Origin: Pseudomicrostroma phylloplanum
Taxonomy: Eukaryota; Basidiomycota; Exobasidiomycetes; Microstromatales
DNA length: 64,000 nucleotides
Direction: 5' to 3'
Assembly (NCBI GenBank): GCA_039545275.1
Contig: BCHS01000001.1
Coordinates: 1,194,853 to 1,258,852 of the forward strand
The notes under the pieces were generated by a model. It saw only the letters and a program-made list of their open reading frames with translations. It had not been told where the DNA came from and ran no database searches. Positions within the stretch are counted from its first letter, which is position 1, and each line of letters begins with the position of its first letter. This document shows positions 45,331 to 56,238 of this stretch, piece after piece. Both the position numbers and the translations under genes were made by a program.

Positions 45331-47741
45331 TCAGTGGGCGACGGCAGCTCCAGCCGTTCCTCCATTGGGTACAGCACCTCCCGCCATCAGCCTCTGTCCC
45401 GCCGCAAGCGCTCCTGCTCCTGCTCCTGTCCCATTGCCCGTAGCGCTAGACCCTGCGGACACGCCCGTCTTGGCCTCCTCCTCGAGCAAATCGCACAGCG
45501 CGCTCACCACTGCGTCGACCTGATCCTGGTTGATCCCGCCCNCCCCGCCGGCAATCAGACGGCGGTAGGCGGCCATTGTCTTTCCTGTGCCTTGCTCCCT
45601 GGCCGTAGTGACAAACTTGTCCAGGAGCTCCCCGCGCTCCTGCTTGAGCTTGGCTACCTCTTCGCGTAGCTTGCTAAGGTCTGATTCTACGTCGGAGGAA
45701 GAGGCGGGGGCTAGGAGCGTCTTAGCCAGAGAAGAAGAATCGCCCGCGTCGCTCGTCTCGAGGAGCTCCCCTTCGGACAATCCAGCATCGCGACGAGCGC
45801 GCTTCACGCCGTCCTGGACAATCTTCCAGTCAGCTTCTAGCTCCTCACGAGAGCGCTTCTGCAGACCCACCCGGAGTGCGCGCTCTACATCGTCCTGCGC
45901 TCGCTGCTCAGCTTCTGAGGCGGCAGCTTGAGCGATCAGTCCGTCGTACGTCTTTGTACCCTCGGCAATCTCGCCCTGGATCTGCAGGAGCAGGCCCTGT
46001 GCTTGCGAGAGCCGCTTCTCCACCGTGGACACCTCCGAGTCGTAGCTGTCTGCAAGGGAGTGCAGCAAGTTGGTCATAAGAGCCACAGCTCGGCCGCCTG
46101 CACGCTGGCCTGCTTCGCTGGTGTGGAGTGTCGATGACGAGGCGAGAGCTGGTGTGCCGTCTGCACCTCGAGTCGGACTCGCTCGAAACCTCTCGTCCTC
46201 GACGATGTAGTCTTCTGCATTCTTGTTCTCCTTGTTCCGGATCTTGGGGTCGGCGCCGTGCTCGAGCAGCAGGCGAGTCAGACGCTTAGAGCGAGCTCGC
46301 GCTGCCATCGTCAGGGGTGTTTCACCTTCATCGTCGCGGAAGTTGAGAATATCGGCCAATTGCGAGCCATACTCTGCCAGTCGGTTGATCATAGTCTCCA
46401 TGTAGTACCTCGCGGCGTTTGCCTTGTTCCGGCTCAGTGCTAGATCGACGACGTGGTGGAAGACGGTACGGTCGTTGCGGTCGATGTTCAGGATACTGCG
46501 ATGCAGCAGCTCAAATAGCTCTGGGAACTTGCGGAGGTCGTAATTGTTGGAGAACATGGCTGCCCTCATCAGAGCGGTCTGGCCGTTTGCATTGACGCGG
46601 AAGACGTCTGCTCCTGCAGAGAGAAGAAGCTTGACAACCCGGACCCTGCCCATCGCACAAGCCCAATGCAAGGCGGTGTGCTCGTCGTCATCGATGCTCA
46701 TGTTGGCATCGAAGTCCGCTGGTGGATTGATGAGCAGCGAGGGTACTGTAGTGCTCTCAGAGATGAAGTAGTCCAAGATCAGCTCGGAATACCGGGCAGC
46801 CGAGTCTTGTCCATTCTGGTCGTAGATCTCGACCCCGTAGGCGTCCGTGTAACCGTTGAGGCCTCTGTCATCGAAGACATCTGGCACCTGACCGCGTTCG
46901 CGAGTGATGATGGGGCTAGGCGTGCGGGAAGAGCTACTGACATCGGATAGGGCAGGGCTGATGCTGCGTTCGGTTCCGTCCCCCATGCCTGATCCGAGGG
47001 AGCCTGAGTCTATGCTGGTTCCTCGCCGAGCCCGTTCTAGGACGGGGTTTGGCTTCTTACTCCTGCTCGAGGCGGCGACGATGTGCTTGGGAGCGGGTGG
47101 GGGCGATTCGGCGGAAGGAACGTAAGAGGTCAGAGGGTCGAAGAGATTTGACATGTTGTAGTTCTTGGCCAGCTCAATGGCAGCCGGCAGCGGAATCCAG
47201 GTACCTAAGAGCAAGAGGAAGGGAGGCTGGCGTTGAGCGCTCGTCTCGAGTCATGTTGGCTGCTGCAGCGCTTGCCCGTCTACTCACCTTGGTACTTTCC
47301 GTAGCCTCCCTGGACCTTCTCATGATCCCCCTTCTGAACATCACGTTCGAGAACACGTGTCCTCTGGGGCTTGTCCAGTCCAACGACCTTGAGGATGTGT
47401 GTAGCATTGATCCATCCATCTGCTCTTCTTCGCATCACGGCGACCTGTGAGCGCGGCAAAGCAAAAGGGACGAGGAGGAGGTGGTGCAGTGGTGCGGGTG
47501 GAGAGAGAGGTCGGGATGAGAAGGCGGCTCAACGATAGTGCAGCGAGGGAGGTGCGGAGGCTACTCACACCTTTGATGATGCATTCGTATACTGGCACAC
47601 CACTGTAGGTGGCCTATTGGAAGGCAAGATTAGGGACACGGTGCGATGCGCGCGTCAGTAGGCTGGGAAGATACGATGGAGTGGAGCTGGTGCCCAATGG
47701 CTCACCTTGAAGATCATTCCTTCCTTCTTTGCAGCAGCCAT
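45331..47741 (-). CDS. MBP1: APSES-domain transcription factor with ankyrin repeats (Mbp1/Swi4-like)
   Basis: Four exons, 47706..47741, 47569..47613, 47288..47444 and 45331..47204, give 703 residues; all joins are in phase. The DNA-binding APSES/KilA-N domain spans residues about 12-110 and is spread over all four exons: [55 protein letters not shown], then [16 protein letters not shown]. Ankyrin repeats lie near 255-415 ([40 protein letters not shown]). A coiled coil with Leu/Glu/Lys follows near 490-630. This is the layout of MBF/SBF, which drives G1/S genes by binding ACGCGT or CGCGAAA-type sites. One base (45542) is unresolved, leaving one unknown residue in the coil. Orthology to Mbp1 rather than Swi4 is by the APSES sequence and not certain. 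Confidence 0.93.
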
Positions 47742-48196
47742 GGCTGTAAGTAGTCGGAGCCAGCTAGGGCTATGTAGCTATCGTGGTTGTGTTGTTGTTC
47801 GCCAGAGCGGCAGTGATGAGCAAGGAGCGTGGTGCGACGAAAGCAGGAGGATCGACGTGAAGGACCTGAGGATGACTGGGTAGCGGGTCCTCGGTGGTGG
47901 TGAGGCGGGGGCGGTCAGTCAGTCACTCAGTCAGTCACTCAGTCAGTGCAGCAACGCGCAAAAGCCAAATGGACGTCGCCTCGCGTCGGCTGAGTCTCAA
48001 TCTCCCACGCCCACACTCTCGGCAAAGAGGCACCTCTCCTCGTCTTCCGATCCGACTTCCCCACTCTCAAGCCCAGAGATACACACAAGCTCACAGCCCA
48101 GCCCACTTCTGTACCCTACTCACTAGCTGTGTAGCCATCTGACCTCTACTTCGCGCACCGTTGATGTCACCGAGGTAGCGTGGCATTCAGAGCCCA
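47742..48196. promoter_or_regulatory. Divergent upstream region of MBP1 and the SNARE gene
   Basis: 455 bp between start codons, holding a short tandem repeat (47914-47948). Pyrimidine-rich sequence follows toward the SNARE gene. No MCB or SCB element was seen, so self-regulation by MBP1 is not evident. Confidence 0.5.
47914..47948. repeat. 12-bp tandem repeat CAGTCAGTCACT, about three copies
   Basis: Two full copies plus a partial third, themselves built of CAGT units with a regular CACT variant. It lies between the divergent MBP1 and SNARE genes, about 170 bp from the MBP1 start. It may be an ordinary minisatellite or a cluster of factor sites. Confidence 0.75.
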
Positions 48197-48716
48197 ATGT
48201 CCACATCGGCCAGCTCGACGCTAGAGCGGCAGAACGATGATGTCCTCGAAGGACTCCTCGGCAAGGTCAAGCAGTTGGTGAGCTACAGCTGAAGTCGGCT
48301 TGGCAGGTCAGGGCTGCAAGTGGTGGGAAATCAGCAACTCACACCCTCCCTCACCACATTTTCCCCTTTGGACCACAGCGAGGTGTGACGACGGACATCT
48401 ACGACGACGCGGAAGCTCAGCGTGGTATTCTGGACAATACTGTAAGTGGAGTCTGTCCTCCCTCTCTCCGCCTTCGAGACCCTCTTCCAAGCCCACATCC
48501 TGACCATGTCTTGTCCCTGCCACCCATTGCCCTTACCATAACCCGAATCTCCAATACCAACAGTCACACCTCTTCGACGACTTCGGCAACCGGCTGCGGG
48601 CCACATCCAACCGCTTCTCACATACCATCGTCCAAGGGTCGAGACACCACAAGCTCACGCTGTACATCGTGGTAGGCTTCATCACGCTCTTCATCCTCTA
48701 CCGGTTCCTCTTCTGA
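48197..48716 (+). CDS. Short tail-anchored SNARE of the Bet1/Sft1 type
   Basis: Three exons, 48197..48277, 48379..48441 and 48564..48716, all phase 0, give 98 residues; introns are 101 and 122 nt. The SNARE heptads run from about residue 10 to 65: LERQNDDVLEGLLGKVKQLR, GVTTDIYDDAEAQRGILDNT (Gln at the central layer) and FDDFGNRLRATSNRF. A C-terminal membrane anchor follows, LTLYIVVGFITLFILYRFLF. There is almost no N-terminal domain, as in Sft1 and other Qc-SNAREs. These act in ER-Golgi or intra-Golgi fusion. The DIYDDAEAQ block looks more Sft1-like than Bet1-like, but I cannot separate them with confidence. Confidence 0.88.
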
Positions 48717-48894
48717 TGTGATGGACTCACAGATAGGTCTCACGATGCTTTGAGGGCAGTCTATGGTCGGATGTGACGAGCGGATGAGCGTGTACAATTA
48801 GGAGCAGTCAAGACGTCGTGAGAATGGTATATACACTAGTACTAGTACTGAGCGGGACTCCCAAGGGGGTTAACAAATGCGCCCAATCGGCCGT

Positions 48895-50826
48895 CTATGA
48901 AGCGGCAGCAGCAGCGGCAGCGGCAGCGGCGGAGGCAGCAGCCGTGGCCTCCATCTCCAACACCTTCAACTCTTCATCTCTCATCCTCCTCCAGTTTTCG
49001 AGCCAGCCCATGACCCTCTTGCTCCCCTCGGCTCCATCGATGTCCTTCATCACTTTGCCCCACACGGCGTACCCGTCCAGCATTCCCTGGATGCACGAAG
49101 CCAGCTGATGTGTGGGGGAGAGGTTGAGGGAGGCGAGGAAAGTCAAGACGTCTGGCGGGGGAGTCGGGCCTGCTTCGCTGTTGAAGGTAGCACCGTCGGC
49201 TCCTGCTGCGCCTTGCGACGGATCGCCTGCCGAGGGAGAGCGAGGGGAGGCTGCGCCGAATGAGCCCGAGGCGACTCCAGAAAGTGCTTTAGCGGGGTAG
49301 GGGACGGAGGGCGCGCCAGGACCGCGACCAAGAGGGCTACCGCTACTGCTTGGCTCTCGCGAAAGAGGCGCCCCCGGTCGAGGTGGCAGATGGCCTGGCC
49401 GAGGAGGTAGGCTATGAGGCAGCCTAGACTGCACGCTCTGCGCAGCATAAGGACTACTAGGATGAGATGAAGTCACTCCCGGCCTGCCCGAGCTCGATGC
49501 GGATGCTGATATAGCGCTCTTCGCCACACTTGTCGCTTCTCGTGTTGCTTCGTCCAGCTTGACCTTCTTGGCCGAATGCTCTTCCTCTGTCTCCCTGCGC
49601 TTGACCTGCTCGGCCCAAAGATTCCTCCTCTCTTCCATTCGCTTGACGCTTGCCAGCACCTTCTCTCTGCTGCTTTCATGGAGGACCAAGGCGAGATAGA
49701 GAGCCGAGAGGGCCAGTATATATGGAGGGTAGAGAAGGTGAAGCGGGGAGTGCCGATATGTGTCGTTGAGCAAGAACCTGCGAGTGTTGAAGAACGTCGA
49801 CGCAAGTCAGCTGGCTGTCCCTTCCCTTGGTCCAGTATCCCGACAGACTCACCATGCCATTTGAACAACTCCATCGTCGATCTCCTCTGCTCTGGCAACA
49901 GGCAGACCATAATCGCCAGCAGTCATTGCTCTCCTTGCCATCTCCTCTTCCGCCTTTGCCCTGTTCTGCTCCTCTGTGGCTCCTCCCTTGCCCACTTCGG
50001 CCTGGCTCAGCGAGGCCATGTCGAAGTTCGGGTGCCCGAGCTTGCTAGAGCCCACACCTAGCGCTTCAGCTTGCGAACCTAGTCCGGCTTGTCCGCGAGA
50101 GCTCAGTGTTGCGCCTCCCTTAGCTGCCCGACTCTTCGGCTCTGCCTCGGCCTTCTCTAGCGCCGTCTTGCCCGCTGCACCGACAATGGCCATCAGAGGT
50201 CGGTAAGGATGATGCAATACCAGATGATAGTCCAAATCTCGTAAGAGGTAGAACTCCATCTCTGCCAAGCCCGTGCCAGAAGTGGGAAAGGAAGAGTGGC
50301 CATACTCTGTCCAGGCGCGGGCAGCCTCGACTATGACACTTCTGACGTGGAGGGGAGTCTCTTCCACTTTGGAGGCGACGTAGAGGCAAGCTGTCGCTAC
50401 CATGCAAGGGTCTGTGTTGCAGTAGGCATTGGGCGGGACAGCGTAGAAGCGATGGAAGAAGACAGTGGCTGTCGCGGTGACTCTTTGGCGTAGGCCGAAT
50501 CGTTTCGCCAATTGGGATATTGCTGGACAGACGAGATCAAGAACGATGGCGTCAGTCGGGCCTACTTCTCTGCAGCTCACTTCTGGCTCTTGAGGATCTC
50601 TGCTCACCATTCGCCATCCATATGGTGACCGCTGCCACCCGCTCCTCGCTGCCGGCATACCTGATGTCCTCAAGGCGCGAGAGCTTGAGCTCATACGGGC
50701 TCAGGAGCCAGTGGTTCCTGTCAGAGGTGAGGTCAGAAGGACCAGCTCAGACAGTCGCCCGATCAAATCGCAGACCTGCTTACACCATACTCACGCCTGC
50801 GATGACCTCCAAAAGTCTGCGGCCAT
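48895..50826 (-). CDS. SSN8: Cyclin C (Mediator kinase module)
   Basis: Four exons, 50795..50826, 50608..50717, 49853..50522 and 48895..49777, with every junction in phase, give 564 residues. The 32-nt first exon supplies the classic start MAADFWRSSQ. The cyclin box continues NHWLLSPYELKLSRLEDIRY, VTIWMANAISQLAKRFGLRQ and VTATATVFFHRFY, then CLYVASKVEETPLHVRSVI. The second fold holds FYLLRDLDYHLVLHHPYRPL and, after a disordered insertion of about 85 residues, VQMAWFLLNDTYRHSPLHLL. Cyclin C with Cdk8 forms the Mediator kinase module and represses or tunes transcription. The protein is nearly twice the usual length owing to the insertion and a Pro/Ser-rich, alanine-ended tail. It shares 220 bp with the NSRP1-like gene. 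Confidence 0.95.
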
Positions 50827-51046
50827 CGTCTCTTCTCTTGGTCGCGGTTGGTGGTGAGGGGGTGTCTTGTTGCGAGGAGGTGTCTGGTGCACCTCGGCGT
50901 CTGTGCTCGTGTGCATCTCTTTCCGTCTCGGCGTGGCGGGATTCCACTTCCGTCTGCGAGTGGAATATGATTCCTGGGTGCAGCCCCTTCCTGTACAACC
51001 ATACCACACTTGGGCATCTCACTGCATCCCGAACCCTAGTAGAGTC

Positions 51047-52411
51047 ATGTCATCGTCACAAGGAGGGCCATCTGGGTCCTCCAAGATCTCTTTTGGCTTC
51101 AAGAAGACGGCATTGCCCGCTCAGACAAGTGCTGCAAATCCGCTTCTGGCTTCCAAGCCCAAGCCGCCCGCCTTCTCCTCCTTTGGAGGGGACGACGAAG
51201 ACGACGAGCAGCAGGGCAATGCTGCAGCATCCTCATCTTCGAGCAGCGCCAACCTCAAGCCAAAGAAGAAGTCCAGCAACGCTCCAACCGGCCTAGCACA
51301 CTCAGCCCCCGCCTCCAAAGTCTCCCGCCAAAAGGCAGCCGAGGCGGAGCAGCTCGACTTCTCAGTGTACGACTACGACAACGTCTTCGACTCTCTCAAG
51401 TCCGTGCAGCGCTCCCAAGCCGAAGCACGACAGGCAGAAAGAGCCAAGCGAGATCCAAAGTACATCGAGGGGATGCTGGATAGTGTCAAGGAGAGGAACA
51501 AGCTGCTTCTGAGGGCGCAGGCAAAGAAGATTCAGAGGGAGAGGGAGGCAGAGGGAGAAGAGTTTCAGGAGGGGGAGGAGTTTGTCACGGATGCGTACAG
51601 GGAGCAGCAGGAGGAGCTCAGAAAGGTTGAAGAGGCTGAGAGAGCCGAGGAAGGTGAGTAGGCGGTGGAAGGCACAGCATCCCCCCGGTCAAGGCTAACG
51701 CGTCAGTCTCTCCCCTTCTGGTCTGCAGAGAAGCAAGCAAAGAACAAGAAGGGGCTGTCCTCCTTCTACAAGGACATGATGGCCTCAAAGGAAGCCGAGC
51801 ATGAAGCAGCCGTGGCAGCAGCATCGGCAGCGGCGGTCGCCACATCGTCATCTGTGGATCCTGTTAGCACGGCTGGCGCCGGTCAAGCTGCGACTGCCGA
51901 TGCATCCTCCGCCAGCCTGAGCGAGCAAGACCGGCAAGCGCGTCTAGCCAAGGAGGCGAGCAAGCGAGGCCTCAATGCCCAGCTTAACGACGAAGGAGAA
52001 CTGGTGGACCAGCGCAGCGTCCTCTCTGCGGGCCTCAACGTCCTCGGCCGCGACAAGAAGGGTTCGTCCCGCGAAGACGCCCGTTCTTCCCCCTTCTCCT
52101 CCTCTTCTTCACGCCCATACTCGTCTTCTGGCAACGGCAGGGGCTCAGCGAGAGACGGAGCGGCTGAAGCTCGTCGCCTCAGGGAGGAAGCAAGGGAACG
52201 TGCAAGTCGGCAAGTCGAGGAGCAGATCCTTGAGATTGAGGCGCAGAGGGAGGAGGAGAGGGCCAAGGAGGAGGAGCAACGAAAGAGGACATTGATTGGG
52301 GAGAGGAGAAACGATGAGAGCAAGGTCGCAGAGGCGAGGAGGAGGATGGAGGAGAGGAAATTGAAGAAGAGAAAGTTGGAGGAAGAGGGGGCAGAGAATG
52401 GCAACTCGTAG
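51047..52411 (+). CDS. NSRP1-like nuclear speckle/splicing regulatory protein (DUF2040)
   Basis: Exons 51047..51653 and 51729..52411 join in phase (G + AG) over a 75-nt intron, giving 429 residues. The N-terminal part is FG/Ser-rich. The DUF2040 block spans about residues 105-200: DFSVYDYDNVFDSLKSVQ, RDPKYIEGMLDSVKERNKLL, KKIQREREAEGEEFQEGEEF and VTDAYREQQEE. After the intron come KGLSSFYKDMM, an Ala/Ser linker, NVLGRDKKGSSRED and a long Arg/Glu coiled coil. Vertebrate NSRP1 regulates splice-site choice; the fungal relatives are little studied. Conserved in architecture and sequence, so the family call is firm, but function here is by analogy only. Confidence 0.88.
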
Positions 52412-52624
52412 ATTGGTGAGGTATACGTACTCTCGCTACAGCTCACTCTAAGGTGTGTGAGAGCTAGTACATTACCACGAAGTGACGAGCGACACGACGG
52501 AGAGCTGTGCTATGTCGTAGCCTGGGCATCGTTACAAGCAGATGATGATTCTATACTATTGTAAATTGTATTTCCTATGAGCATTCTTCAACCACATGAA
52601 AGCAGCACACTGAAGCGATTTCTC

Positions 52625-55439
52625 TCAATTCAGCACACCCCTCCCTTGTCTCTGATGATCCACCTCGGTGTACCTCAGGACAAAGTTGACAATGGTAGCA
52701 GAGAGGAGCGCGGCACACAAGATGGAAGGTCCCAGTGCGTCAAAGTAGACGTTTGAGCTCTCCTTTGCTCGAATCTTGAGGGCGCGCCACATGTACAGTG
52801 CGCCAGAGTAGGCGATGCAGCACAACGCCACGATTGTGAAGAAGGAGGCTGCCACCAGGCCGGACTTGTCGCCTGGAGTGCTGAAGTTGAGGAGACCGAC
52901 GGCGAGTGCGGAGAGGAAGACGGAAAATTCGAGCCACTTGAGGAAGGTACGCTCATTTGCAAAGTAGACCTTGGGCTCTACGCGGACCGGAATGGAGATC
53001 TTGGTTCCCACGGGAGCCCGGAAGGTGGACACGTACTCGACGTTGGCAGGAGGTCCCGAGCCAGAGCCACGTGGCTCCTCTTCGTCTCGACCCTCCAGAG
53101 CACGTCTAGCCCGCTCGTCTTCCTCCTCCTCCGCAGTCTGCTCGGGCTCGTCTCGCGAGTAGCGTCCTCGGAAGATGTTCTTGAGATTTGCGGGCGCAAG
53201 CTTGGAGAAGTAGGTCTTGTCGAACGCTGTAGATGTTGACAAGATCTGGTCCCGGCCGACGGGCTTGTTGCCAGCGTCGCGTTCCCGCTTCTGACGCTCG
53301 GTGAGCTGAGCAGCTCCAGCGATACCAGATTGTCCAGAGGCCAAGAGGCTGGAAGCGGCGTTGATTGTGTTGTCCGTCTTGCCGTCTGACTCCCGCTGCT
53401 TGGCCAGCTCCGCCTGACGCTTGCGGATGTTGGCCTCGCGCTGTTCGCGGACCTCACGGATCTGGGGATCATGAGGCGTGAGACCAAGGTTCATGGCCGG
53501 GTGAGCGTCGTCCGCCACACCATGCTCGCGCTCATCATCGTCTGCTCCTTCGAACTCGTCCTCTGAGACTGGCTCGTGGTATGGAGCTTCAGATTCTGAG
53601 CCCCGGGTGCCAGGGGTGCCTGGGCGCGACGAGTCCGAAGCATATGCCGATACAGGCCGGCCAATCTGCAGATTGCGCGTGGGCTCCTTGCGGATATCGA
53701 TGTCCATCTGAGGCAGCCAGAAGGGGACCAAGTCGACTCGATTGGCCAAGAGGGTAGCGCAACCGTGAATGAACTTGGAGAACTTGGGCACCGCCTCGAC
53801 GAGATGACTTGCAACGAGCTCTCTCACCCACTCTGGCGGCTCCTGTCCCATCTGCGTCTGCAGCTTCACCTCCAAGACTCCGTACGGGAACCTCTCGATG
53901 TCCTCTTTGGGCAGTTGGTCAAAGGGGAAATCGATGCCGATGTCCATCCGACGCCAATTGTCGCCAGTCCGAGCTCGATTGTCCCAATTGTCCTCGCGCA
54001 CGAGGGACAGCTCGGTATCAAGAGAGATACGCACTCGAGCATCACCTGGCAGCTGGAAAGCGGTACGGTTATAAAAGGACCGCATCACGGGCTGCAACTG
54101 CTGGCTCTGCACGCTGTACTGAACCTCGTTGGCCAGCTGAATCATCGAGTCGATGTCTTTGTCGCTCTTCTTTCCCTTCTTGCGCAGCTCCTCGAACGTC
54201 TCGGCCATACGGTACTCTCCCCTCATGTAGGCGTTGACATTCTCTTCCTTGATTGGGAAGCGAGCCTTGACGGACTTCTCACCGGTCCAGTCCTCTCTAT
54301 GTGTCTTGCGCTCGACGAAGATCTGCTTGTTTCCCATGCCACCGTACCATCTCAGTCGGATCGCTTCTGCTCCTTCGGTCTTCTCCAGACGTCCGAGGTA
54401 GAGCTCAAGGTCCTCGTTGTCATAGTAGATGGAGGTAATTGCGCTATCTTCGGGCTGGTACTCCTTGTCCGGGTTGAACACAAGGACCGGAAGATGCTTC
54501 AGGATCACGAGTTTCAAGGGCACGATGTTGTCGGGATGCACCCAGTACTTTGTTGTTTGCCTCACAAAGGCTGATTGAGAGCCACCAGCACTTGCATCAC
54601 CCTGGATGGGATGACCTCGAGTCCGCACCAGGTCAAAGAGCTTGGACAGCTTGACGATGAGCTGATCGTAATTCTCCTTGTAGAAAGGGCGGGCGCTGAG
54701 ATAGTGTTGCACAAACTCCTTTCGCAGAAGGCGATCCGTCTGCTTGTCGTGCTTCTTGACGATCTTGTGGAATCCAGTGTAGTTGAGCTTTGTGAAGAGG
54801 GCCAAGTCGTGCACGTCCGCGATGATGACAGCCAAGCGCTCCTCCAGGTCGAGGAAGCGCTCTTCGTATGCGTCGGTGTCGTCCGTATCGCTGTCGAACT
54901 CGTCGTCTGAGCCGACATTGTCGACTGCATGCACATGCCTCCGTCCATTGTGAGGCGGCCTCAGGTTAGCTTGACCTTCTCCATCTGACTCTTCGCCGTC
55001 CTGAGCATCGGCATCGGTGCGGAGAGAAGAAGAGGAGTTGTTGTGTGAGGATACGAGCAGGTTGACTTCCGATTGAGCTTGCTTGATACGGTCGGTCAGC
55101 TCTTGCACCTGCGAAGGCCATGGGAAAAAGAATTTGTCTCAGTGAGCTGTGCTTTCATCATGCCCGTTAGGCGTACGCAGGGTGCAGCCCGGACACGCTG
55201 CGAATATCTGACGCCCAACCATAGTAACCCCTGACACTTACCTTTAGCTTCTGGAAGTCGTAAACCTTATCGAGCTCCTCTCTGAGCAGCGCTACGAATT
55301 CGTCTTCGTCCTTGTCGGTCCAAGTCCCGCCGTTGTTTGCGATCCTCTTCTTGATCTCCTTCTTGAGCTCCGAGTAACGAAGGTATTTTGACGACCACTC
55401 CGAGTAGAGGGAGGTCTTGATGGTGCGACCGAACTTCAT
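52625..55439 (-). CDS. VTC4: VTC4, polyphosphate polymerase subunit of the vacuolar transporter chaperone complex
   Basis: Exons 55242..55439 and 52625..55108 join in phase 0 over a 133-nt intron, giving 893 residues. The SPX domain opens MKFGRTIKTSLYSEWSSKYL with DFQKLK at the junction and FHKIVKKHDK further on; it senses inositol pyrophosphate. The catalytic tunnel domain (about 240-560) has KYWVHPDNIVPLKLVILKHL, GAEAIRLRWYGGMGNKQIF, FVERKTHREDWTGEKSVKAR, RSFYNRTAFQLPGDARVRIS and LEVKLQTQMGQEPPEWVREL. The Arg, Lys and Glu set is that of Vtc4 rather than the inactive Vtc2/3. Three membrane spans (DUF202-like) end the protein. It makes polyphosphate from ATP and moves it into the vacuole. A disordered Asp/Ser/Glu linker makes it longer than the 721-residue yeast protein. 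Confidence 0.96.
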
Positions 55440-56238
55440 AGCGACAGTGGGGGGGGAGCGGGGGAGCTTTGAGGGTCAGGGATTCTCGGACAAGTCGGAT
55501 AAGATATTAACGAAGCCTGGTGTAGCGATACAGCTTGTGAACCCCGCCAGGAAATGGGCGGCTGTACGTAGAGGAAGGACTATCCGGGCCGTGAAAGTGC
55601 GGGAGTACAGTGAGGGAGGAGAGGTCGAGGTCGAGGATACGATGGAGAGATGAACGAAGGTGCAAGGAATAAGGGGTGATGAGGGCAGGCAGCGGTGCAG
55701 CGAGCGTGGTAGAAACGGGCCGGCGTCTGAGTTCAGGGGGGGGGCGGGGCGCTTGTGCAGTACCGAAGACGGGAGGAAGAGGAGGAGCAGGCGGGCGTCA
55801 ACCGAAGGGGCGTGTGTCCCTTTCAATCGGAATTGAGCAGAGGCGAGATTGGGCGAGTGACGGTAGCTGCTGCGAAGGGGCGATGGACCTCGATCGGATG
55901 AGACGACGAGCAAAGGCGGGCGTCAGACAGGCCAAGGGCAAGGATGAGCAGCCAGGCAGCCGCCTACCCGGGGGTGAGCACGTTGCCTCGTCGTCGTCAA
56001 ATTGCTTCCCTTCTCGCCCGGCTGAGATGGAATGCAGCTGCTCCCCTGACATCGGATCGGAGGAAAGCCACACAACCACGTGGCAAAGTCGCTCCCACTC
56101 TCACTCAATCCTCCCTCTTTCCGTCGACGCTGTGACCACCAAGCAGTGTCGTCTCGCTACTGCCCGGCCGTCCTGCCCCCTCTCCCGCGGCAAACATCCT
56201 GACACCTCACCTCCCCTAATGCTCACCTGACATCTACT
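55440..56238. promoter_or_regulatory. Divergent upstream region of VTC4 and the kinase gene
   Basis: About 800 bp between start codons. A GC-rich patch with a run of G lies near 55735-55750. Toward the kinase start the plus strand becomes C/T-rich (56150-56230). I did not find a convincing Pho4-type CACGTG or CACGTT cluster for VTC4; one ACCACGTGGC palindrome occurs at 56077-56086, far from its start. Confidence 0.45.
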
